Assembly: GCA_020630975.1 (NCBI GenBank)
Contig: JAHDID010000024.1
Location: forward strand, 25,088-89,087
Source: Verrucomicrobiota bacterium
GTDB lineage: Bacteria; Verrucomicrobiota; Verrucomicrobiia; Verrucomicrobiales; DEV007
Direction: 5' to 3'
DNA: 64,000 nucleotides
The notes under the pieces: generated by a model
Told to the model about the DNA's origin: nothing
The model's input: only the letters and a program-made list of their open reading frames with translations
Databases searched by the model: none
Shown here: one piece after another, positions 43,606 to 54,139 of the stretch
Numbering within the stretch: position 1 is the first letter of the stretch
Layout: each line of letters begins with the position of its first letter
Translations under genes and position numbers: made by a program

Positions 43606-44559
43606 ATGGATAAACAGACTGCCCTAAAAACCACTCGCTCGAAACCCAAGAATGTCCGCGTGGTGGTGAATCCCGCGCCTTCGCGGAAGATCCCTCTGCT
43701 GGCGATCCTCAATCAGGCGTTTCGCGATGCTGGCATCCACTGGGATCTCGATATCACCCACGGCACGGGCGATGGCCATGATCTGGCCAAAAAAGCTGTC
43801 GAAGAGGGGGCCGATGTGGTCGCTGTCTATGGTGGCGATGGTACGGTGATGGAGGTGGCCTCTGCCATGATAGACACCGATGTGCCGATGCTACTGCTCG
43901 GTGGTGGCACGGGGAATCTGGTGGCCTCGGAGCTGCGTGTGCCGACCGTGCTAGAGCGCTCGTGCGAGCTGGTCTGCCGCGAGCAGCACAATGTGCGCAC
44001 CATCGATGTGGGCCTGCTCAATGGAAAACCTTTCCTCCTCCGTGTCGGCTGTGGGCTAGAGACTGGCGTGGTGCAGGATGCTACGCGCGAGTTTAAGGAT
44101 CAATTCGGCAAATGGGCCTACATCTTTGCTGGGATCAAAGCCATCCAAGAGGGGGGCAGTGCAGACTACGACATCATCGTAGATGGGAAGAAAGTCGTGT
44201 CTGGTACTCGTGGCGTGGCCTGCGCGATCGCCAATGCCGGCACCGTGGGGGTGGGGCGTCTCGGCCTTTCCCCTGTAGTCGATATCGATGATGGGCAGCT
44301 GAATATATTCTTTCTCAAACAAGCCAATCTCGAAGGCATCAAAGATCTAGCGATGAAGATGATGGGGCTCGACCAGCTGAAAAACATGGTCGGCGAGCCG
44401 ATCCTGGACGCCTCTGACCTACTCAGCGAGTGGCATGGAGAAAAGATCGAGGTCCACACCAATCCGGTGCAGGATGTACAGGCCGATGGCGATGTGGTCG
44501 GCCAGACGCCGATGCTGGCCGAGATCAAGCCAGCGTGTCTGAAGGTAGTGGTGCCGTAG
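43606..44559 (+). CDS. diacylglycerol kinase-type lipid kinase
   Basis: 317 aa from ATG 43606. The DAGK catalytic domain is visible: VVVNPAPSRK near the N-terminus, the nucleotide-binding GGDGTVMEV near residue 80, and GGGTGNLVAS near 105. The C-terminal beta-sandwich shows GTVGVGRLGLSPVVDIDDGQLNIF. Members phosphorylate diacylglycerol, sphingoid bases or related lipids with ATP; which lipid is unknown. The gene ends exactly where a long 9-bp-unit palindrome begins. Confidence 0.85.
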   Translation: MDKQTALKTTRSKPKNVRVVVNPAPSRKIPLLAILNQAFRDAGIHWDLDITHGTGDGHDLAKKAVEEGADVVAVYGGDGTVMEVASAMIDTDVPMLLLGGGTGNLVASELRVPTVLERSCELVCREQHNVRTIDVGLLNGKPFLLRVGCGLETGVVQDATREFKDQFGKWAYIFAGIKAIQEGGSADYDIIVDGKKVVSGTRGVACAIANAGTVGVGRLGLSPVVDIDDGQLNIFFLKQANLEGIKDLAMKMMGLDQLKNMVGEPILDASDLLSEWHGEKIEVHTNPVQDVQADGDVVGQTPMLAEIKPACLKVVVP

Positions 44560-44619
44560 GGGAAGAATGGGAAGAATGGGAAGAATGGCGCCATTCTTCC
44601 CATTACTCCCATTCTTCTC
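44560..44619. terminator. 60-bp palindrome made of 9-bp units, probable hairpin terminator or cruciform
   Basis: Three GGGAAGAAT units (44560-44586), then GGC/GCC at the centre, then three inverted units (44593-44619). The central 30 bases (44575-44604) are a perfect palindrome and the outer arms pair imperfectly. It starts at the base after the stop codon of the lipid kinase gene. There is no T-run, so an intrinsic terminator role is uncertain, but a strong 3' hairpin would form. Confidence 0.75.
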
Positions 44620-44645
44620 ATAGACCTTCCCATTCCAACAAAAAA

Positions 44646-44666
44646 ACGGTGAACACTTTTCACCGT
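44646..44666 (-). terminator. minus-strand rho-independent terminator-like hairpin
   Basis: ACGGTGAA (44646-44653) and TTCACCGT (44659-44666) form an 8-bp stem with a 5-base loop. The plus strand has an A-run at 44640-44646, so read on the minus strand the hairpin is followed by seven T residues, the classical layout. No minus-strand gene is upstream, so it may stop antisense transcription, or the A-run may be coincidental. Confidence 0.5.
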
Positions 44667-44743
44667 GTGGTGTCTAAGCGCTTGGCTGACTGCTACTACA
44701 CCACCTCGCGCCACAGCCAGGCGCTTACTTGTTACCTACCTAT

Positions 44744-46486
44744 ATGACGAAAACCATCGCTGATCGCGAAGCCATCTCCCTAAACCCAATCGAAAAAGCC
44801 CTACTTTGGTTATCCGGATCGGATGCCGAACTCATCGCAAAAGTCTGTCCCCGCTGGGAAAAAGTGAAATACGAAGCCTTTGGTGCGGCAGTATTGGTCC
44901 CAGTCACCTTCGGGACGATTGCCGCTGCCTACGCGGTATCTACCATCACTGATCAACTATGGATCATCATCGGCTTTTGCCTAGTGTGGGCATTCATCAT
45001 CCTCACTATCGACCGATTGCTGCTGGCGACCTATCGAGGTTTTGCCAGCAAGGGAAAACGGGTCACTCAGTTTATTCTGCGAGTCTCGATCGCATTGCTG
45101 ATGGGGCTCACGGTATCGCACCCGCTCACACTATTGTTATTTCGCGATACGATACAGACCGAGCTGGATAAACAAAAGCAGCACGAGATCGCCGAAGTAC
45201 GGGACACGCTAGAGCAGCAGAAGCTGGCAGCCGACTCACGTATCATAGCGGCTACCGATCAGTTAGCGGCTCATCAGGCGAAGTTTCAGGCTACCTTGGC
45301 TGGCGGCTTTATGAATGAGGAGAGCACTGTAGCGGACCCTCTGTTACAGCCTGATCCGCGGCCAGCGTTTGGCGATCAGTTTGGCAAGCTCGATGCGCAG
45401 CTGACTCAGCTCAAGGAGGAGCGCGATACGGTGCGTAGTGATTTGGAGGCATGGCAGAAAATCTATGATGATGAGGTGCGCGGTGTCCGCAGTGGTTCAG
45501 TGGGGATAGGGCCTAATGCACGGGCGATCCAGCGGGATCACATCGAGTGGCGTCTCGCTGAGGTAGAGCGACTGAGCTCCGAGATCTCGGCCATCAGTCA
45601 GCAGCGTAGCGAGATGAGCTCGATGGTCATGGAAAAGACCCTAAGCGCGCAAGCCGCCACCGAGGCGAGTCGCCAGGCTCTAGAGCAGCAGAAGATGGAA
45701 CTGTTTGCCAAAAATCAGGATGGCCTGCTGGAAGTGGTGAAAGGCCAGATCGAGGCCAGCGAGCAGCAGATCGCTGATCTGCGTGAAGAGGCTGCGGCGC
45801 TAGGCGTGGTCGCTCAGGAGAGAATCGAAACGATCAAGGAACAGCCGCGCAATGATTTGATGAGTCAGTCGATCGCGCTGCACGATCTTTTCTTAAAGCC
45901 AGGTGGCGAGGGGCTGTTTTGCCTGACCGTTTATGTGATCTTGGTGGGGCTGTTTACTGCGATCGATACCTTGCCCTTGGTTACCAAGTTCTTTTCTGTG
46001 GCTGGTCCGTATGATGTGTTTCTGCACGCGAAGGAAAATGGCATCTACACCGCTGTGGGAAATGCTGCTATGACCAAGGAAGCCGAGGCGATGGGGGGCG
46101 TCGATCTCGGAGACTTTTTTGCCTTTTACCGACCAGGCTTAGACGAGCCACAGACCGCCACTGAACTAGCGCCGCACGAGCCTGTCATCACTCGCGAGAC
46201 GATGGCCGCTGCAGTGGAAGACCTATCGGCTCCGATCGCTGCAGATCCCGCAGTGTTTCAGTTGAACTATGATGTGCCGCCGCGCTCCGAGCAGGTGGTC
46301 GCTACCGCCGTAGAGCAGACGCTGCCGGAGCCGCAGCCTGTCGCTGAAGAGCCGGTAACAGGTGCCAAAGAGCCAATGCCCGTGAATCGACTGAAGACAC
46401 AGCACTCCTTCCGCGATCTACGGGCGGGCGACACGGCTAATGTCCAGCTCAGCTACAATCGCGCTGGGCAGGTGGCGATAGGCTAG
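44744..46486 (+). CDS. DUF4407 family membrane protein
   Basis: 580 aa from ATG 44744. Three membrane helices lie in the first 140 residues (FGAAVLVPVTFGTIAAAYAVS, IIIGFCLVWAFIILTIDRLL, RVSIALLMGLTVSHPLTLLLF). A long predicted coiled coil (about 145-380, Glu/Gln/Ala-rich heptads) is followed by a fourth helix (LFCLTVYVILVGLFTAIDTLPLV) and a soluble Pro/Glu tail. This layout and the FIILTIDR motif fit DUF4407, a family of unknown function. Separated by 184 bp of hairpin-rich DNA from the lipid kinase gene. Confidence 0.8.
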   Translation: MTKTIADREAISLNPIEKALLWLSGSDAELIAKVCPRWEKVKYEAFGAAVLVPVTFGTIAAAYAVSTITDQLWIIIGFCLVWAFIILTIDRLLLATYRGFASKGKRVTQFILRVSIALLMGLTVSHPLTLLLFRDTIQTELDKQKQHEIAEVRDTLEQQKLAADSRIIAATDQLAAHQAKFQATLAGGFMNEESTVADPLLQPDPRPAFGDQFGKLDAQLTQLKEERDTVRSDLEAWQKIYDDEVRGVRSGSVGIGPNARAIQRDHIEWRLAEVERLSSEISAISQQRSEMSSMVMEKTLSAQAATEASRQALEQQKMELFAKNQDGLLEVVKGQIEASEQQIADLREEAAALGVVAQERIETIKEQPRNDLMSQSIALHDLFLKPGGEGLFCLTVYVILVGLFTAIDTLPLVTKFFSVAGPYDVFLHAKENGIYTAVGNAAMTKEAEAMGGVDLGDFFAFYRPGLDEPQTATELAPHEPVITRETMAAAVEDLSAPIAADPAVFQLNYDVPPRSEQVVATAVEQTLPEPQPVAEEPVTGAKEPMPVNRLKTQHSFRDLRAGDTANVQLSYNRAGQVAIG

Positions 46487-46526
46487 AGCGTTTGCCTTTT
46501 GAGTGGAATCAGACTAATCTGGGAGT

Positions 46527-47258
46527 ATGCCGCCAACGATAGCACAGATCGAGCGCATGAGCCCTCCCTTCTACGATCAGGAGGGAGAGGCAGTCCAGTA
46601 TCCTGACTCAGACGGCAAGCCTATGGCCGACAATACCCGACAATTTCGCTACATCGCTACGCTGAAAGGTGGTTTCGATAGCTACTACAAAGATAGGGAT
46701 GATGTGTTCGTTGCGGGCGATTTGCTCTGGTACCCTGTCGAGGGGGATAATAAAACTCGCTACGCCCCAGACGTGATGATTGCCTTTGGCAGGCCTCCGG
46801 GAGATCGAGGCTCCTACCAGCAGTGGCGGGAAAATGGCCAGGCTCCCGATGTGGTGTTTGAGGTGCTCTCTCCGGGCAACTCTGTGGCTGAGATGCAGAA
46901 AAAGCTCGAAGCGTATGATAAGTTTCAGGTGAAGGAATACTACGAATACGATCCTGACGACGGTAAATTGCGGGGTTGGATACGTAGCGGAGATGGATCC
47001 CATCTGGAGCAGATCCCTGATATGATAGGGTGGAAAAGTCCGCTGACAGAGGTGACATTTAGTTTGGATGATCTGCATCTCGTAGTCACGAGACCAGACG
47101 GTTACGTCTTTTTGGATTATGTGGAGGCCGATGATATGATCGACTCGGAGCGAGCTAGAGCTGACGCGGCTGAGCAGCAGGTAGAGCAGGCTCAGGCGCA
47201 GAACGAGAAATTAGCTGCCAAACTACGTGAGATGGGTATCGATCCCGAGGCGATTTGA
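46527..47258 (+). CDS. Uma2-family (DUF820) PD-(D/E)XK-like nuclease
   Basis: 243 aa. The nuclease-like core shows YAPDVMIAFG (metal Asp), PDVVFEVLSPGNS (Glu of the ExK-type motif) and KKLEAYDKFQVKEYYEYDP. The C-terminus is a short coiled coil (ERARADAAEQQVEQAQAQNEKLAAKLREMG) of a kind often attached to Uma2 proteins. The family is abundant in cyanobacteria and Verrucomicrobia, and its role is not established. The start is taken at ATG 46527, with GGGAG very close upstream; Met11 is an alternative. A second member lies at 62947. Confidence 0.85.
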   Translation: MPPTIAQIERMSPPFYDQEGEAVQYPDSDGKPMADNTRQFRYIATLKGGFDSYYKDRDDVFVAGDLLWYPVEGDNKTRYAPDVMIAFGRPPGDRGSYQQWRENGQAPDVVFEVLSPGNSVAEMQKKLEAYDKFQVKEYYEYDPDDGKLRGWIRSGDGSHLEQIPDMIGWKSPLTEVTFSLDDLHLVVTRPDGYVFLDYVEADDMIDSERARADAAEQQVEQAQAQNEKLAAKLREMGIDPEAI

Positions 47259-47296
47259 GGTGGCTTTTTCTAAAGCGAGGGCAAGACTAGGCTGTT

Positions 47297-48799
47297 ATGA
47301 GGTCTGTCTTGCCCCTTTTTTTGATCCTGTTTTTCTGTGGTTGGCTCTCGGCTGCCGACCGGCCGAATATCCTGTTCCTCTTTGCTGATGATCAGCGGGC
47401 TGATACCATCGCAGCTCACGGCAACCCTCATATCAAGACGCCACATCTCGATTCCTTATCGGGTGATGGCTACAGTTTTTTGCGCAACTACTGTGCGGGC
47501 TCTTTCAGTGGAGCGGTGTGTGTGGCGAGTCGCGCTATGCTCATGACTGGTCAGCACTGGATGAGCCTGCCTCGTGATAAGCCACAGCACAACTGGGGCG
47601 AATCGGTCGTGACTCTGCCGAAGCACTTGCAGGAGGCGGGCGGTTATCAGACTCACATCATCGGTAAGTGGCACAATGGTCTCAATACTTTGCGCCAATC
47701 TTTTTCTGATGGGCAGGCACTTTACATGGGGGGCATGGCCGATCATTCGGACTTTCAGGTGCAGGACTACACCGGTGGGACTTTGAGCGATAAGCGAGAT
47801 GCAGGCGGCTTTTCGAGCACGGTGTTTGCCGATGCAGCGATCGACTACCTAGCGGGGCAGAAAGATAGTGAGGCACCTTTCTTTCTCTACGTGTCCTTCC
47901 TCGCGCCACACGATCCGCGCAATCCTCCCGAGGAGTATCGCGAGATGTATTATCAGGATCGGCCGCCACTGCCGTCGAACTACGCAGCACAGCACCCTTT
48001 CCAAAATGCGCCTCAAGCGACCATGGGGCGGGACGAGAGCCTGGCCCCTTGGCCACGGACTAAGGAGATGATCAGTGATCAGCTATGCGAGTACTACGGT
48101 CTGGTCACTCACCTCGATGAGCAGGTCGGCCGCATCCTACAGGCTCTGGATGAGGCGGGGTTGGCAGAGGATACGATCGTCGTGTATACCGCTGATCATG
48201 GGTTGGGTATGGGTAGTCACGGGCTGCTCGGAAAGCAGAATGTGTATGAGCAGAGCATGCGCTGCCCTCTGATCCTGCGAGGGCCGGGTGTGCCAGAGGC
48301 AGCATCCACCACAGCCTATAGCTACATACACGATCTGTATGCGACGCTATGCGATCTGACAGCTATCGATACTCCAGAGGATATCGACTCGCAGTCGCTC
48401 AAGCCATTGATGACTGGCGAGACGGAGGCGATACACCCAGCTCTGTTTTTACCGTTTCAGGACAATCAGCGAGCGGTGTCGGATGGTCGGTGGAAACTGT
48501 ATCGCTACCCTTTGATCAATCACCAGTTATTATTCGATCTACAAGCCGATCCACACGAGCTGGTAAACCGTGCCGATGACCCGGCCTATGCCGAGGAGCT
48601 GAGCCGTATGTATGGGCTGATGGACGCGTACCGCCTAAAGCAAGGCGATCCGTACCCGATAGCGGTAGATGAGCCTGCTCCTCATCAGCCGCAGTATGAT
48701 AATGCCAACCGAACTCTCGATAAGTGGCAGCCGAAATGGATCCGCGAGAAGTACTTCGATGGTCGTGAGGATCCGAATCACGGGGTGAAAAAGAAGTAA
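47297..48799 (+). CDS. sulfatase (type I, CxAxR active site)
   Basis: 500 aa with signal peptide [19 protein letters not shown]. Metal ligands Asp31-Asp32 in LFADDQRAD. The residue expected to become formylglycine is Cys75 in [11 protein letters not shown], so the motif is C-x-A-x-R instead of the common C-x-P-x-R. Later segments [24 protein letters not shown] and [18 protein letters not shown] confirm the family and fit iduronate- or choline-sulfatase-like enzymes, exported to act on sulfated glycans. The sulfatase-maturing enzyme is not in the window. The helicase gene starts 22 bp after the stop. Confidence 0.92.
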   Translation: MRSVLPLFLILFFCGWLSAADRPNILFLFADDQRADTIAAHGNPHIKTPHLDSLSGDGYSFLRNYCAGSFSGAVCVASRAMLMTGQHWMSLPRDKPQHNWGESVVTLPKHLQEAGGYQTHIIGKWHNGLNTLRQSFSDGQALYMGGMADHSDFQVQDYTGGTLSDKRDAGGFSSTVFADAAIDYLAGQKDSEAPFFLYVSFLAPHDPRNPPEEYREMYYQDRPPLPSNYAAQHPFQNAPQATMGRDESLAPWPRTKEMISDQLCEYYGLVTHLDEQVGRILQALDEAGLAEDTIVVYTADHGLGMGSHGLLGKQNVYEQSMRCPLILRGPGVPEAASTTAYSYIHDLYATLCDLTAIDTPEDIDSQSLKPLMTGETEAIHPALFLPFQDNQRAVSDGRWKLYRYPLINHQLLFDLQADPHELVNRADDPAYAEELSRMYGLMDAYRLKQGDPYPIAVDEPAPHQPQYDNANRTLDKWQPKWIREKYFDGREDPNHGVKKK

Positions 48800-48821
48800 G
48801 ATAACAGAGCTGCCTACCACC

Positions 48822-51347
48822 ATGTCTGCTACCTTACAGAAGGTCGATAGTACCGATTCAGACGAGCTTTTGGTCGGTTTTCTCGACTACGTCAGCGAGT
48901 GCGGGATCGAGCTGTACGATCACCAGGAGGAGGCTGTGCTCGAGATATTTGCTGGGAATAACGTCATCCTCAACACACCGACGGGGTCGGGTAAATCGAT
49001 GGTCGCTCTGGCGATGCAGTACCAGGGCTGGTGTCTGGGGCGCACGAGTTATTACACAGTACCGATCAAAGCACTGGCCAACGAGAAGTTTCTCTCGTTG
49101 TGCAATACCTTTGGTCCTGAGAATGTCGGACTGATCACTGGCGATGCTACGGTAAATGCCGATGCCCAGATCATTTGCTGCACGGCGGAGATCTTAGCCC
49201 ACCTAGCGCTACGAGAGGGGGCTTTTGCCAAGGTCGACGATGTGATCATTGATGAGTTTCACTACTACAGCGATCGCGATAGGGGTGTGTCCTGGCAGAT
49301 CCCGCTACTGACACTGCCCCAGTCTAAGTTTTTGCTGATGTCGGCTACTTTGGGTGATACGGCGCTTTTCCAAAAAGGGCTCACCGACCTGACCGGTACG
49401 GATACCGTGCTAGTACAGTCGGACCAGCGGCCGGTGCCTTTGGAGTTCACTTACTCCGAGACCAAGCTGGAAGAGCAGGTGGCAGAGCTAGCCGAGGCGG
49501 GAAAGGCACCGATCTATCTGGTCAATTTTACCCAGCTGGCCTGTGCGCAGATCGCTCAGAATCTGCTGTCGACTAACTTTTGTACCAAGGAGGAGAAGAA
49601 GCAGATCGCCGCCGAGTTGGCTGATGCGAAGTTTAGCAGTCTCTATGGTAAAGAAATCGCCAAACTCTTGCGCCATGGCGTGGGGATTCATCATGCCGGT
49701 CTACTGCCGAGGTATCGGGTGTTGGTGGAGAAGCTCACGCAGAAAGGGTTGCTCAAGGTTATCTGCGGTACGGATACTTTGGGCGTCGGAGTGAATGTAC
49801 CGATCCGGACCGTGGTCTTCACCCAACTGTGCAAATACGATGGCTCCGGCACCAAGACACTGACGGTGCGTGATTTCAAACAAATCTGCGGACGAGCTGG
49901 CCGCCGTGGCTACGACGACGTCGGTTATGTCGTCTGCCAGGCCCCTGAGCACGCCATCGAAAATATTAAACTGAGGGCGAAAGCGGCTCAAAAAGGCAAG
50001 AAAGTGGTACTCAAGAAACCGCCTGAAAGAGGCTTTGTGGAGTGGGATGAAAACACCTACCTGAAACTGCAGAATTCTGCCCCAGAAAAGCTGGTTTCCA
50101 GTTTTACCCTGCGACCCAACTTTCTGCTAAATATTCTCAGTCGCGATGGCGAGGATGGCTGCGCAGCGGTGAAGCAGTTGATCGACGATAGTCACGAGAC
50201 CGATACCAAAAAGAAAGCACTGCGCAAAAGGGGGCGGCAGATCTTTCGCAGTCTGGTCGAGGGTGGGGTACTCGAGATTATTCCTCTTGCGGAGCGAACG
50301 GATAGTCGGAAGGTGAAGGTTAATGTCGACCTGCAGTTCGATTTCTCGCTCAACCAGACCCTAGGTCTGTGGTTGTTGGATACACTACCTAAGCTAGATA
50401 GCGAAGCCCCCGAGTATGTCTTTCAAGTGCTATCTCTGGTAGAGGCGATTCTCGAGGATCCCAGTATCGTGCTGCGCAAACAGGTGGATAAACTCAAAAC
50501 CGAACTGATGGCCGAGTTGAAGGCCGATGGAGTCGAGTATGATGACCGGATCGAGCGATTGGAAGAGGTGACTCATCCCAAGCCAGGGGCTGATTTCATT
50601 TATGATACGTTCAATGAATTCGTGCTTGAGTACCCATGGATTGAGAAAGAATCGATCCGACCCAAGTCGGTCGCGCGGGAGATGTTCGAGCAATACATGT
50701 CTTTCGAGGACTATGTGAAGTGCTACAAACTCGAGCGTAGCGAGGGAGTGCTGCTACGCCATCTCTCTGAGGTGTACCAGGTGTTGGCCCAGACTATGCC
50801 AGATCAAGCCAAGACCGAAGCTGTCTGGGAAGTGGAGGAATACCTAAAGACAGAGGTGAAGCGTGTCGACTCCAGTCTGGTAGAGGAGTGGGAAAAGCTC
50901 CGCGACCCTCAGTCGGCGGATGCTGAGGAAGGTCCTGTCGATAGCTCCGCGGAAGACGCAGCCCCACCTCCAATCACTCGCGATCGGCGTGCCTTCGAGC
51001 GGATGGTGCGCCGCGCTACTATGGATATCGTAAAGTATCTCGCCCAAGAGCAGTATGCGACCATCGGCGAGTGGATCGAGAATCCAGATGACTGGCCGAG
51101 CCAGCGTCTGCAAGAGATATCAGATGCCTATCTGGAGTCTCACGACTACATCCGCCTCGACCCCGAGGCTAGGGCTAAGCACCACTGCCAGATCGATATG
51201 TCTGATAAGACGGTTTGGAAGGTGCGACAGACATTAGTCGATCCCGAGGAGCAGAATGATTGGGTAGTCGATGTGAGTGTGGATTTGCAGAGGGCAAAGG
51301 AGCTCAATGAGGTGCCTGTGCAACTCGTGGATATTGTTAGTGTGTGA
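48822..51347 (+). CDS. Ski2-like DExH-box RNA helicase with DUF3516-type C-terminus
   Basis: 841 aa. Motif I TPTGSGKS (52-59), motif II DEFH (144-147) in [15 protein letters not shown], motif [12 protein letters not shown], motif [15 protein letters not shown] near residue 350. The Ski2-type [10 protein letters not shown] segment precedes it. The region after about 430 lacks the common DSHCT domain and instead resembles the DUF3516 domain of large actinobacterial helicases (about 850 aa), with an acidic break near 700. Probably an ATP-dependent RNA helicase; target unknown. The 22-bp spacing after the sulfatase gene suggests possible read-through. Confidence 0.87.
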   Translation: MSATLQKVDSTDSDELLVGFLDYVSECGIELYDHQEEAVLEIFAGNNVILNTPTGSGKSMVALAMQYQGWCLGRTSYYTVPIKALANEKFLSLCNTFGPENVGLITGDATVNADAQIICCTAEILAHLALREGAFAKVDDVIIDEFHYYSDRDRGVSWQIPLLTLPQSKFLLMSATLGDTALFQKGLTDLTGTDTVLVQSDQRPVPLEFTYSETKLEEQVAELAEAGKAPIYLVNFTQLACAQIAQNLLSTNFCTKEEKKQIAAELADAKFSSLYGKEIAKLLRHGVGIHHAGLLPRYRVLVEKLTQKGLLKVICGTDTLGVGVNVPIRTVVFTQLCKYDGSGTKTLTVRDFKQICGRAGRRGYDDVGYVVCQAPEHAIENIKLRAKAAQKGKKVVLKKPPERGFVEWDENTYLKLQNSAPEKLVSSFTLRPNFLLNILSRDGEDGCAAVKQLIDDSHETDTKKKALRKRGRQIFRSLVEGGVLEIIPLAERTDSRKVKVNVDLQFDFSLNQTLGLWLLDTLPKLDSEAPEYVFQVLSLVEAILEDPSIVLRKQVDKLKTELMAELKADGVEYDDRIERLEEVTHPKPGADFIYDTFNEFVLEYPWIEKESIRPKSVAREMFEQYMSFEDYVKCYKLERSEGVLLRHLSEVYQVLAQTMPDQAKTEAVWEVEEYLKTEVKRVDSSLVEEWEKLRDPQSADAEEGPVDSSAEDAAPPPITRDRRAFERMVRRATMDIVKYLAQEQYATIGEWIENPDDWPSQRLQEISDAYLESHDYIRLDPEARAKHHCQIDMSDKTVWKVRQTLVDPEEQNDWVVDVSVDLQRAKELNEVPVQLVDIVSV

Positions 51348-51371
51348 ACAACGGCTGGTTAGTTTTGTAGA

Positions 51372-52211
51372 ATGAACGACCCCTACCAAGTTTCGAAATC
51401 GGGATTCAGGCTTCCCAAGCCCGGGCGGTTGAAAACGGCATTTTGGTGCTGCGTTTTGGGTTCGAGTGCGTTGAGTCTACTTTTCGCTTTGCTCTTGGGG
51501 ACGCACGAGGTCAGGGTAGAAGGTGGATTTGATGAAACGGGGGATACGCTGATAATGGCAGTTCTTTTGGCGTTAGTGCCGATGGCTGTATCCATCATCT
51601 TATTCCTACTGATTTTAATTTTTGTGCGTAAAAAAGGGCTGTTCTATAGGCTTGGGATAGGTGTTTTTTCAGTTTTTTCGTTGGGTTTGATATTCCTTTT
51701 GTTTCTAGGTGTCGATAGCGTGAACACCGCGACTAAACCAACGGTGGTCTTTGAAGTAGGCAATTTGCGTGGTAAGCATAGAAAACTTCTGAAGGAGAAT
51801 GATCTGCGCGGGTTTGATTATCATGCCGTGGCCCAAGGAGTTAATTTTTCGGTTCTCTGGGTGAGGAAAGGGATGCCTAAGCGAGTGGGTGATGATCACC
51901 TCAAATTGGCCCTTCTAATTATCGAAAAAAAAGTGCTGGAGTCTTTGTCTGATGTTGATGAGAACCGAAAGGTGAAATTGATGTCATCGGAGATCGTTTC
52001 GACGAGCAATACCTCTGGTGTAAGGGTTCTCGTTTCATACGAAGCAAAGTTAGAGACTGGGGATTGGATGAAAATGGGGTTCGCTACTTACTCCATTATC
52101 GACGAGTCGGGGGCCTATCACCTAAACGTAAAAGTAGCGTCCCCAGATAAAGCGTTGGTGTTCGCAGAAGGCGAATTGGATCTGATTATTGAAAGTCTTC
52201 GGCTGAAGTGA
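51372..52211 (+). CDS. membrane protein of unknown function
   Basis: 279 aa. Three membrane helices in the first 115 residues (LKTAFWCCVLGSSALSLLFALLLG, LIMAVLLALVPMAVSIILFLLILIFV, RLGIGVFSVFSLGLIFLLFLGV), then a soluble alpha/beta domain of about 160 residues (LMSSEIVSTSNTSGVRVLVSYEAKL, LNVKVASPDKALVFAEGELDLIIESLRL) that resembles small lipoprotein or PsbP-like folds only in general appearance. The gene is AT-richer than those around it, which may hint at transfer. It lies 24 bp after the helicase stop. Confidence 0.7.
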   Translation: MNDPYQVSKSGFRLPKPGRLKTAFWCCVLGSSALSLLFALLLGTHEVRVEGGFDETGDTLIMAVLLALVPMAVSIILFLLILIFVRKKGLFYRLGIGVFSVFSLGLIFLLFLGVDSVNTATKPTVVFEVGNLRGKHRKLLKENDLRGFDYHAVAQGVNFSVLWVRKGMPKRVGDDHLKLALLIIEKKVLESLSDVDENRKVKLMSSEIVSTSNTSGVRVLVSYEAKLETGDWMKMGFATYSIIDESGAYHLNVKVASPDKALVFAEGELDLIIESLRLK

Positions 52212-52444
52212 CGGGTTTTGAAATTCGTTTTTCGGGCCAGAATGTGGGAATGGCGGATTGATCTAGTTTATCAATTGGATTTTGTAATTATTAAAAATCT
52301 AAGTGTCGATACGCCCAGTTGAGTCGATAACTTTCATTTAAGGTTTTCCTAGTAGCTTTTAGGAACACGGTGTTGATCCGACTTTGTTTCTCGATTCGCG
52401 ATCATTACTTGATCCTTCCTGACTATTCGTTTAGCTGAAATTCG

Positions 52445-54115
52445 ATGCAAACGGACATAGAGATCGCTCGCGCGGCTACTAAGCTGCCAATCCAGGAAGT
52501 GGCCGCTAAGGCGGGCGTTTCTGCCGACCAAATGCTGCCTTACGGGCACGACAAGGCAAAGCTGGATCCCGAGTTTCTAGCCTCTTTATCCGACCGGCCA
52601 GATGGCAAGCTGATCCTAGTGACTGCCATCAGCCCAACCCCTGCTGGCGAGGGCAAGACGACGACTTCGATCGGGCTCGGAGATGGTCTGAACCACATCG
52701 GCAAACAGGCGATCATGGCGCTGCGCGAGCCTTCGCTGGGGCCTTGCTTTGGCATGAAAGGTGGTGCTGCAGGTGGTGGTAAAGCACAGGTGCTGCCGAT
52801 GGAGGAGATCAATCTCCACTTCACGGGGGATTTTCATGCGATCTCTACGGCTCACAATTTATTGTCTGCGCTGATCGACAATCACATCCACTGGGGCAAT
52901 GCGCTGGGCATCGATCAGCGTAGGATCACTTGGAAGCGGGTGATGGATATGAATGACCGTGCTCTGCGCGAGACCACAGTCGCTCTCGGTGGAGTGGGCA
53001 ATGGCTACCCGAGACAGGATGGATTCGACATCACGGTGGCGTCGGAGATCATGGCGATCTTCTGTCTGGCCGAGGATCTAGCTGATCTTGAGCGTAGGAT
53101 CGGTCAGATCATCGTCGGCTACACACGCCAGCGCGAGCCGATTTATGCCCGCCAGCTAGACGGTGTCGGGGCGATGGTGGTGCTGCTGAAAGACGCGCTG
53201 AATCCCAATCTGGTGCAGACTATCGAGAATAATCCGGTGCTGGTGCATGGTGGTCCATTCGCCAATATCGCCCACGGCTGCAATTCGGTGATCGCTACCA
53301 AGGCCGCGCTAAAGTTGGCTGATTATGTGGTGACCGAGGCCGGTTTCGGTGCCGATCTAGGCGCTGAGAAGTTTCTCGATATCAAATGCCGCAAGGCGGG
53401 GCTAAAGCCTGACTGTGTGGTGGTAGTGGCCACTGTCCGAGCACTGAAATGCCATGGAGGCGTGGCACTAGCGGATTTGGGAGAGGAGAATGTAGCAGCT
53501 GTCGAGATGGGGCTTTGTAATCTGCAGCGCCATATCGAAAATCTACAGAAGTTCGGCCTACAGCCTGTGGTAGCGATCAATCGTTTCGTAGCGGACACCG
53601 ATGCCGAGATCGACGCTGTGCGTGCAGCTGCCGGTAGTCTGGGGGTCGAGACGATCTGCTGTACCCATTGGTCCGATGGCGGCGCTGGAGCAGCTGAGCT
53701 CGCCGAGGCGGTGGTGAAGATCGCAGAAGGTGGACAGTCAGATTTTTCTCCGCTGTATCCGGACGAGATGCCTCTCTGGGAAAAGATCGAGACAGTCGCC
53801 AAAGAAATCTACCGGGCCGACGGCATCACTGCCGATCAGGCCGTGCGTGGTCAGATCGAGCGCTTTCAGGATAGTGGCTATGGCCATTTCCCCGTGTGTG
53901 TCGCCAAGACACAGTATAGCTTTTCCACAGATTCGAAGAAAATCGGCGCCCCGACAGGGCATCAGATTCCGATCCGCGAGGTGCGGCTTTCAGCAGGAGC
54001 TGAATTCCTAGTCGTAGTCTGTGGCGATCTGATGACCATGCCAGGCCTGCCCAAGGTACCGGCGGCAAACCGGATTGGGTTATCGGAGACAGGGGAGATC
54101 GAGGGGTTGTTCTAG
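52445..54115 (+). CDS. fhs: formate--tetrahydrofolate ligase
   Basis: 556 aa, the standard length. Converts formate, ATP and tetrahydrofolate to 10-formyltetrahydrofolate in one-carbon metabolism. P-loop [15 protein letters not shown] near residue 65, [63 protein letters not shown] and the [12 protein letters not shown]-terminal signature are all present. Preceded by 233 bp of AT-rich DNA (52212-52444) in which a promoter is expected. Confidence 0.97.
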   Translation: MQTDIEIARAATKLPIQEVAAKAGVSADQMLPYGHDKAKLDPEFLASLSDRPDGKLILVTAISPTPAGEGKTTTSIGLGDGLNHIGKQAIMALREPSLGPCFGMKGGAAGGGKAQVLPMEEINLHFTGDFHAISTAHNLLSALIDNHIHWGNALGIDQRRITWKRVMDMNDRALRETTVALGGVGNGYPRQDGFDITVASEIMAIFCLAEDLADLERRIGQIIVGYTRQREPIYARQLDGVGAMVVLLKDALNPNLVQTIENNPVLVHGGPFANIAHGCNSVIATKAALKLADYVVTEAGFGADLGAEKFLDIKCRKAGLKPDCVVVVATVRALKCHGGVALADLGEENVAAVEMGLCNLQRHIENLQKFGLQPVVAINRFVADTDAEIDAVRAAAGSLGVETICCTHWSDGGAGAAELAEAVVKIAEGGQSDFSPLYPDEMPLWEKIETVAKEIYRADGITADQAVRGQIERFQDSGYGHFPVCVAKTQYSFSTDSKKIGAPTGHQIPIREVRLSAGAEFLVVVCGDLMTMPGLPKVPAANRIGLSETGEIEGLF

Positions 54116-54139
54116 AGTAACATCCAGGTCTTTGCCTTT

